Of a DNA stretch of 64,000 nt, positions 56,858 to 64,000 are shown piece after piece. The position numbers were made by a program, and so were the translations under genes. Source of the stretch: Datisca glomerata (taxonomy: Eukaryota; Streptophyta; Magnoliopsida; Cucurbitales; Datiscaceae); assembly GCA_003255025.1 (NCBI GenBank), contig QANY01002930.1, positions 553,698 to 617,697 of the forward strand, given 5' to 3'. The notes below the pieces were generated by a model. The model saw only the letters and a program-made list of their open reading frames with translations. It was not told the origin of the DNA and ran no database searches. Within the stretch, counting starts at the first letter, position 1, and each line of letters begins with the position of its first letter.

Positions 56858-58490
56858 ATGGCGAATGTGACGGGTCAAATGCCGCTACCACGACTAACGA
56901 AGGCGAACTACGAGAACTGGAGCATTCAAATGAAAGCTCTTCTCGGCTCCCAAGATGCATGGGAGGTGGTCGAAGAAGGTTTCGAAGAACCAACAAATAC
57001 CACGGGATATACGGCGGCTCAAACCAAGACGTTGAAAGAGGCACGAGCGAAGGATAAGATGGCGTTATACATGTTGTTCTGAGCCGTTGATGAGTCAGGC
57101 TTTGAGAAGATTTCCAGTGCAACTACTTCAAAAGAAGCGTGGGACATTTTAGGAAAAGTGTTCAAAGGAGCCGACCGAGTCAAGCAAGTGCGTCTCCAAA
57201 CTCTTCATGGTGAGTTGATGAGCATGAAGATGAAGGAGTCGGAAAGTGTATCTGACTACATCACGCGTGTACAAGCCGTGGTGAACCACTCATTCGTAAT
57301 GGCGAAGTGTTAACCGATGCGCGAGTTGTGGAGAAGATTTTGAGATCATTAACCGACAATTTTGAGAATGTTATATGCGCAATACAAGAGTCAAAAGACC
57401 TTGAGACACTCACAGTCGACGAGCTTACCGGTTCTCTCGAGGCACACGAACAACATAAGAAGAAAAAAAAGGAGGAGACACTCGAGCAAGCACTTCAAAC
57501 CAATGCGTCAATCAAAGACGAAAATGTATTCTATTCTCAAAATTTCTGAGGTAGAGGGCGTGGCCGTGGAAGTCGTGAAAATGGTCACGGTGGTCAAGGC
57601 AGCAGTCATGAGAGGTACTATAAGGAGAAGGGACAGTCGAGCCAACCAAATTGGCGTGGAAGAGGATGCGGTCGAGGAAGAGGCGGCCGATCGAACTATT
57701 CCAACATCGAGTACTACAAGTATGGTCACTATGTGAAGGATTGCAACTCCGAAAAATGTTATAATTGTGGTAACGTGTGGCATTTTGTAAAAGATTGTCG
57801 AGCCGATAAAAAGGTGGAAGAAACAACCAACCTAGTCTTGGAAGACGAAAATGAAGGCCTTCTCTTGATGGCTCAAAATGAAGTCAACATCAACAATGAC
57901 ACTCTGTGGTACCTCGACTCGGGGGCAAGCAACCATATGTGCGGTCACGAGTACCTATTCAAAGAGATGCAAAAGATTGAAGATGGTCATGTGTCATTTG
58001 GAGATGCGTCAAAGGTGGTCAAAGGCCGAGGTACGGTTTGTTACTTACAAAAGGATGGCTTAATAGGGTCAATCCAAGATGTTTATTGCATACCAGACCT
58101 CAAGACCAAAATTTTGAGTATGGGGAAACTCACAGAGAAAGGTTACTCGATACTTTTAAAAGACCGAGTACTACACTTGAAGGACAAGCAATGGCGTCTG
58201 GCTTAGAAATTTGTTGAGCAAGATGGAGCTAAAGCAACTAGCTGCAACCGTGATTCAAGTTGACAACAAATCAACAATTGAGTTGGCAAAGAATCCAGTG
58301 AACCATGAAAGAAGCAAACACATTGACGTTCATTTTCACTTTATCCGAGATCATGTGAAGGAATGAAGTTTGGAATTGGTGCATGTGGCAAGTCAGGATC
58401 AAGTTGCGGATATCTTCACAAAACCGCTACCGAAAGTACTTCTCGACAAATGCAAGAAAATGATTGGCATGACGGATGGTAGAAGCATTT
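56858..58490 (+). pseudogene. Copia C gag-protease fused to RNase H end
   Basis: Begins MANVTGQMPLPRLTKANYEN, followed by WSIQMKALLGSQDAWEVVEE, a UBN2/DUF4219-type plant copia gag. A TGA at 57080 and a frame loss near 57295 interrupt it. The rest includes LRSLTDNFENVICAIQESKD, and an Arg/Gly-rich region precedes a knuckle at 57755-57805 (CYNCGNVWHFVKDC, CCHC type). The protease has WYLDSGASNHMCG near 57907, and LHLKDKQWRL belongs to the pre-integrase region. At about 58200 it passes to RNase H sequence: VDNKSTIELAKNPVNHERSK, then HVASQDQVADIFTKPLPKVL. Integrase core and RT are absent. Confidence 0.92.
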
Positions 58491-58508
58491 AAGTTTATGG
58501 GGGAGTTT

Positions 58509-58769
58509 TGTTGAATAAACATTAAATGTTATTTTTTAGTGAGTTTTTTCAATTAGAAGTTACAATTTAGAAGTTAGTGGAAAAATAAAAGGTCAGAGTC
58601 TTTGTAGATGAAATGTTTGTAGATGAAAGGCCAAGGGGTGATAGATTTAATTAGTTTTCAGTTTTTTTTGCAAGAGTAGAGTCTATATAAAGACCTTGTT
58701 GATGTCATTTGAAAATATAATTTAGAGAAATACAAAAGTTAAATATTTCAAGTGAGTTTTTAGTTTACA
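58509..58769 (+). repeat. Copia C 3' LTR
   Basis: 261 bases, same ends as the 5' LTR. It differs by a few substitutions and an internal duplication of GTAGATGAAA (near 58604-58626), indicating moderate age. Confidence 0.9.
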
Positions 58770-58774
58770 ATTAG

Positions 58775-61100
58775 TATAATAATGCCTCTTAGATTTTAAC
58801 AATTCTCATTATTGATTAGCTCCTCCCTGCTCTTCGTGGAGGTTTTCTTCTATAAATGGTGAGAGCTTGGTTAGGTTTCTTTAGGTTTCTCCTTTCCTCC
58901 AGAGAAAGTTATCAGAAATCAAATCCCCATTACATCTTTTCTTCTTTAGTGAGTTTCTTTTTTTTTTTGGTTATTTTTAAATTTATATGTATTTGGAACT
59001 AAGAAGGAGAAGGGTTGAAATCAGTGGAACTTCTGTAAATTTGGTAAGTTTTCTCTTTATTTTTGTTAATCTTTGATCATGATAGTATTTTTTGTGTAAT
59101 TTCGTGAATGGCCCAAAGATTTTGTTCAGGAGAAATTAAATCAAATAAAATTTGACAGCCATTGAAGGTCTTTCTTTAGACTGAGGTAATCAAAACTTAC
59201 TTTGTTACTCATAATTGGAGATTTTGATTTTAATACGTTTATGTTGGATTTCTAAGGATTTGAGCAAGTAGAAGTGATTTGAAAGAATCAAAAGCTTAGA
59301 AGATTACTGCATGTTGATTTTGAGAGATTTGGGAGGGGAGTAGAGAAGATGGAGATTTCTCAATATGACATGTAAGTTTGAAATCAGGGATTTGCTTTGT
59401 TTGATTCTTTGATTTTTTAAGATTTTTTGTTTGTCATTGTCTAAACATGTGATTTTGTTAAGCAAACACTGTAACTATGAGTTTTTGCTTTGAATAGGTT
59501 TTGGGATCAGCTTTGGGGTGTGACTTTGTGAATTTTGCAATTATTTGGCTTTCTCATGTATTTTTCATTTAATTTTGAATGTAATGTAGCACAAATTAAA
59601 TTTTAATTGAAACTCACCTGTACAGTGAGAGTTGTCATTAGTAACGGGCTTATACTTTTTCTATTGTAATTTTTTTGTTGCTATTTTACGTGCTATATGA
59701 TTGATTATGTATGTTGAGAACTCAATTCTCGAATAGGATTTGGTGTCTCTTAAAGCAAACATGAATACCTTAATGCTTTAATTTCTTCAAATTATTGGGC
59801 TCATTTATATATGCGTATTCCATACCATTGAACACTAACAATATACACCATAGAAGACAAACATTGGGGTGAAATTGGTTCATCTTTCTTCATTTATTTA
59901 AAAAACACTTTTTATTAAAGATAGTAAATATCAAGTGTTTTACTATCATAATTATATACATAAATGACACTAGGCCCATGACATTGCCTTAAAGTTTAGA
60001 ATCATTTGAATTCTAAAATTGTCCTTATGAATTTGAAAAGGTTTACTAATATTATGATGAAAATGGTCTAACTTTTTAGCTCTGAGACCAATGTTTCGGA
60101 ATGTATATACCTACTCAAACTATAATTTAATAAATGAAAGCCTAATGAAATACTTATGCTGTGATTTTTTTTTATTCTGTACTTAAATATAATGCATTCA
60201 TCTAAAGTAATACATAAACATCGCATTTAATTTGACGTCTTTCATTCAATTAATGCTTACTCCCATAAACCCTTGAAAATTTGACTAAAATAAAGTTGAA
60301 AAAATAATGTATAATATTAGGATTATTGTATGAAAGTTCTTTCTCTTTTTAATTATTAAGTCATATTAAGTCATATTAGAATTATTATATGGAAATTCAT
60401 TCTCTTAAATTATTAAGTACCAAAATTAATCATCTCATTATCTTCACCAATGCATGTGTATTGATAAAGTGTATGTTAGGAGATATTAAACTCATTTATT
60501 GATGAATTTACATTTCCAAGAAAAATTAGGTGCATGAATAAATATAGTACTAGCTATAAATGAAAGAAAACTAACAATCTCTTATGTTTCTATAAATATA
60601 AGATCTCTCTTCCATTTGGTGTAGACAATAGTAGTTTTGATTCCTTACATATATTTTTGTGAATCTTAAGAATCATCTAGAAAGATGAAGCGAAGATGAT
60701 GAGTTGTTGTTCTACAATGAACTACATAATCTTTTTTTATGTTTGCGAACGTGCTACGTATTCTTTTTTATAACAATAATTTCATTTATTAGTTAATATG
60801 CTCACAATGCCATGAATATTATATTTATTTTGTCTTGCAAGTATTGAAAGACATGTATGATTAGTTTAAGGAAACTCCTCTATATTTTATTTTGTTTGCA
60901 TTGCTATTTGTTGTGGTTTGTTTTATATATGCATTTTCTTTGGATAGAATATACGCAATGCTATGACTTCTCTATCATATGTGTCCGATTTTCATTTTTG
61001 TTAGTTGATAGAATTAGTAAAAGAACCGAAATGAAATTCACTATATATAGAGATTAATTGAACATATGCAAAATAAACATCGTAGTAAAATAATATATAA
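58775..61100 (+). other. Helitron interior, promoter- and leader-like stretch
   Basis: No coding frame is convincing. CTTCTATAAATGGTGAGAGC at 58848 has a TATA box. It is followed by a pyrimidine-rich TTAGGTTTCTCCTTTCCTCC leader and GGTAAGTTTTC (59042), which looks like a 5' splice site after an untranslated exon. This is what a captured plant gene start would look like. From about 59950 the sequence is AT-rich with nothing recognised; the short open frame at 60857-61057 is Leu/Phe-rich and probably incidental. Confidence 0.35.
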
Positions 61101-61130
61101 ATCACGTGCATTGTTCGTGATAATAACTAG
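61101..61130 (+). other. Helitron-type 3' hairpin and CTAG end
   Basis: ATCACG and CGTGAT form a 6-bp stem with a 9-base loop, followed by AATAACTAG and then T. It matches the termination signal of rolling-circle Helitron transposition. Confidence 0.6.
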
Positions 61131-61640
61131 TTAAATTTAAAAAGAGTTTAAATGAGAGAACCTTTTTATTCCTCCTTTTACCCTTTCAAGTTTCTTAAAA
61201 TATAGTACAAATTAAGTATTTCATATTTTCTCATTTAATTTATAAATGAAAATTTATTGTTCCATAATAATTTGTTTATTGATAGTTAGTAAAATGAAAT
61301 ATTTTTTTTATAGTATTATGTAATTAAAGTTTATTGTTCCATAATAATTTGTTTATTGATAGTTAGTAAAGTGAAATGTTTTTTATAGTATTATGTAATT
61401 AGATATATGAATATCCGTACACATGAAAGATCCATATTTTTAAATCAATAATAATTTGTTCGTAAAAATTTCTATATAAACATTTTATAGTATTTATGTT
61501 GTCAAGAACACAAAAATTCATATAAATAGAGTTAGATAAATGCATTAATATATATTTTAATAAGAGAAAATATTCCCAAATGTGATAATTATTTATTGAA
61601 CATTTGACAAATTGATCAAATAAAATCATTTCCAATATTT
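61131..61640 (+). repeat. Third copy of Helitron-like left arm
   Basis: Matches 55340-55740 (AAATATAGTACAAATTAAGT, TTGATAGTTAGTAAAATGA, TAATTAGATATATGAATAT, GTTAGATAAATGCATTAATA) but lacks the TC start. A 77-base part starting TTTATTGTTCCATAATAATT is duplicated in tandem (61253-61329 and 61330-61406). Confidence 0.65.
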
Positions 61641-62728
61641 TTTTAAAGAGGAGTGCTACATAGTACAATTTTAACATTATAAATAAGTAAAAGTATTTAT
61701 TGTTATTTATAAATCTCCAAATAATGAATTTATTTTAATATTAATATTAATATTAATATATTTAAACTGGTTTAACACGTGTGAAACATATACTTTTAGA
61801 CTACTTTGATAAAAAAAATGTGTAGAAATATTAGGTATATATAGAACAAGAAATATGAGGGAATGGTAAAATATTGAAGGGAAAGAATTTGTAAATGTTT
61901 AAATGGCAATAACTAATTAGTCACAAATCCACAAAATCCTCGACTAATTAGACTACTAACTTACTAGCCGTTTAATTGCAAATCTATTGGGCTTATTCAG
62001 CCCGACCCATCGGGCTGACCCTACTAGATAAACATCAGTCTAAGCCTGGCCATAGTCTTTTAAGGTTGGACTATAAAAATCTAAGAATCAGGCTCGGACT
62101 GAGCTAGAACCCATTGGATTCGGGCTGGCCCAACCGAGCTATCGAGCTCTAGACTTTTTTATGAAACTTAAACCTCACCATCTCCCATTTTTGTTTATGT
62201 TTCATACCAACTTTTGACGTTATATCTTTTAGTTTAGTTTTATGTCTCACTCGTTGCTTTTAATTTTTTTCTGTGGTTTTTTTTTGTCTAACAATATTTT
62301 CGTTATATTTCCTTCATAAATTTAATTAATCTTTGTTGGTTTGTTTCATTGTATATATTTTTTACTTATTTTCTACTCTTAAGTACACAATTTTTATTAT
62401 TTCATTTGATAATATATTAATCAAGGTTAGATAGTAATATATGTATTTTTAGCACTCTAAAAATAAATATAGTTTGTATAAAAGAAGCTAAAAATTTGCA
62501 TATTAATTTTAATGCATGCTTATGTTGACATTTTGATGTATTAATATGATGTATTCAATGATTTCTTGGAAAATATTAGTTTCAAAACTTTCAAATTATC
62601 AACATTTATACATATGACATTAAAATTATTTGAAAAAAGATAATAGATGAGTTCGTGCATTTATATGAGTTAAAAATTCTAGAATTTTATTAGTTATGGA
62701 TTTGATTTTGTTTTAAAAAATATTAAAT
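61641..62728. other. AT-rich region, no gene seen
   Basis: Nothing coding. A GC-richer island (61978-62150) contains repeated GGGCTGGCC- and CGGGCTGACCC-type motifs, with GCCCGACCCATCGGGCTG able to form a hairpin. It resembles subterminal repeats of hAT elements, but no transposase or clear ends are visible. Confidence 0.45.
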
Positions 62729-63296
62729 CTAGAAATAAACCTCAATCATCACTGATAAATAAGATTTTAAATTTAAAAAAAAAAAAAAGACTTACCGATA
62801 TACTCTTTAATGCTCCCTAAACTAAAATCTCAGTGTCACTGACATCTTGAGTTTAAACTTTTTAATTACTAAAGAAAAAGTATGTATAGATTATAGAAGA
62901 CTTTTTTTACACTCTATGGTGTCTGAATTTTATTTTACTTTTGTCATGTGGAAGCTAAGACGGATTTGTTAGAGCAAGCTAGAAGCACTGGCATAGTAAA
63001 TCAATTATAACTCTAGAAATAAACCTCAATCACCACTAATAAATAAGATTTTAAATTTAAAAAAAAAAAAAGAAGACTTACGTTATACTCTTTAATGCTC
63101 CCTAAACTAAAATTTCAGTGCTACTGACATCTTGAGTTTAAACTTTTTAATTACTAAAGAAAAAATATGTATAGATTATAGAAGACTTTTTTTACACTCT
63201 ATGGTGTCTGAATTTTATTTTACTTTTGTCATATGGAAGCTAAGACAGATTTGTTAGAGCAAGCTAGAAGCACTGGCATAGTAAATCAATTATAAA
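62729..63296 (+). repeat. 284-bp tandem duplication
   Basis: CTAGAAATAAACCTCAATCA starts at 62729 and again at 63013; both copies end AAATCAATTATAA. The copies differ at only a few bases (for example CATGTGGAAG versus CATATGGAAG) and in an internal A-run, suggesting a recent duplication. Confidence 0.9.
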
Positions 63297-64000
63297 CTTG
63301 GGGAAGATTGATTCATTAAGTTATTCAATTATAATTTACTTATACATATGGTAATAAATTTTAGGGATAAATTTAATATACTTTAATATGTCGGTAATTT
63401 ATACCTATAAATTATTTCTTTAGCATTAAATATCCTTAAATTATGTGGATTAATTATTTATACCTTTCCCTTCCCCTTCCCGACACCCCCTCCCGGCCAC
63501 TCACCCTCTCTCACCCACCTCCGCGACCCTCTCATCCAAGTACTTCAAGTTGTACTGGGTCTGTGGATTTATACTAGTATTGAGGACTAAAATGGAAGAA
63601 ACCAACAAATACTCCATGCATTAGACCACTTCGAAGTGCTAAATGGAAGAAACCAACATATATAGTTCATTTTCAGGGAATAAATTGTTTCTCTTTTTTT
63701 TTTAATCTTCAAATCTAGAGTTATTTAATAGGTGGTGTGGTTGTGTTTTGGTTTAGTGCAGATGCCCACCTTTCATATTTGAGATGTAGTTCTTCTGATT
63801 CATGTACTTTTGATTTTTAGTCAGTGAATAGATGTTATTGGGTTCTCATTGAGATATCATCAAGAACAGAGACATTGGGTTCTCATTGAGAAAAGGGTTT
63901 GGAGAAAAAGGAAAAGAAGTTATTGCTCATTTGGATTTAAAAATGAGAGGGGGTGAGTTGCGGGGAGGGGGTGAGTTGCGGGGAGGGGGCGAGTCGGGGT
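63297..64000. other. Right edge with opposed C-rich and G-rich tracts
   Basis: No gene. A C-rich tract at 63465-63535 (CCCTCCCGGCCACTCACCC) and a G-rich tract at 63948-64000 (GGGGTGAGTTGCGGGGAGG, repeated 2-3 times) are partly reverse complements. They could be inverted repeats around about 400 bases of AT-rich sequence, but the right tract runs off the window. TTGGGTTCTCATTGAGA occurs twice (63838 and 63875). Confidence 0.5.

Larger units (their letters stand above)
56594..58769 (+). mobile_element. Copia C, complete-ended deletion derivative
   Basis: Two short LTRs (56594-56840 and 58509-58769), a primer site, a purine tract (ATGGGGGAGTTT, 58497-58508) and perfect ATTAG target duplications (56589-56593 and 58770-58774) define a 2,176-base element. 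Its interior has gag and protease fused to the end of RNase H. Integrase and RT are missing, so it could move only with help from an autonomous relative. It is unrelated in LTR sequence to families A and B. Confidence 0.93.
55329..61130 (+). mobile_element. Candidate Helitron
   Basis: The left end TCTATACTATATTAGAAGGG follows an A (55328), and the right end is ATCACG-loop-CGTGAT plus AATAACTAG (61101-61130) followed by T. A 5' TC, a 3' hairpin a few bases before CTAG and insertion between A and T are Helitron hallmarks. No RepHel helicase frame is visible, so it would be non-autonomous. It is not certain that this left end pairs with this right end, because a similar left sequence recurs at 55786 and again, without the TC end, after 61131. 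A copia C insertion lies inside. Confidence 0.5.

Noticed and set aside
60857..61057. 66-codon Leu/Phe-rich frame with membrane-like segment
   Set aside because: It sits in AT-rich sequence near the Helitron end; the hydrophobic composition follows from the T-rich strand and no homologue is recognised.

Overview
The window looks like nuclear DNA of a flowering plant. It is AT-rich and crowded with plant-type Ty1/copia, Ty3, hAT, CACTA and Helitron-like sequences, and it carries a decayed insert of plastid DNA. I found no intact host protein gene. Almost every recognisable coding stretch is a broken transposable-element gene or a plastid pseudogene. The species cannot be named from the sequence.

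Layout. 1-325: worn hAT-like ends. 326-13027: one LTR of a copia element (family A) split by about 12 kb of plastid DNA (835-12868). That insert is a mosaic from the plastid inverted repeat: 23S rRNA(+), 16S rRNA(-) with its promoter and trnV-GAC(-), the 3' part of ndhB(+), trnL-CAA(+), ycf15(-), the ycf2 3' end(-), the remaining ndhB exon 2, group II intron and exon 1(-), trnI-CAU(-), and the ycf2 5' part(+) with an internal triplication. 13028-18865: interior of copia A1. 18866-25585: an LTR shared by A1 and A2, interrupted by an hAT transposon (transposase at 21038-22870), GA-rich repeats and a possible Ty3 LTR end. 25586-30676: interior of copia A2. 30677-32676: its 2.0-kb 3' LTR. 32680-32960: a second hAT transposase piece. 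33053-33195 and 41901-43000: two halves of a Ty3-type gag gene, split by an 8.7-kb minus-strand copia element B (33196-41900).

43229-47208 is a CACTA transposon with TTA target duplications, an eightfold internal satellite and transposase-associated remnants. 47440-48355 holds two minisatellites. 48497-53881 is a third, heavily deleted family A copia element (A3). 53882-55328 is GC-richer and holds a short tandem repeat and a TATA-like box. 55329-61130 is a candidate Helitron. It contains repeated AT-rich terminal sequence, a complete-ended but internally deleted copia element C (56594-58769, ATTAG duplications) and a stretch that resembles a host promoter and leader. 61131-64000 holds another copy of the Helitron-like repeat, a 284-bp tandem duplication and G/C-rich tracts in opposite orientations.

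How it fits together. The window records nested insertions. Family A elements form an LTR-interior-LTR-interior-LTR array, later hit by plastid DNA and an hAT element. A Ty3 gag gene was hit by copia B, and a Helitron by copia C. The most useful leads are the plastid mosaic and its reciprocal ndhB break, the shared copia leader box with a splice-acceptor-like site just before gag, and the spliced-looking reading frame inside the CACTA element. Family identities rest on recognised protein and RNA motifs; no database search was possible.
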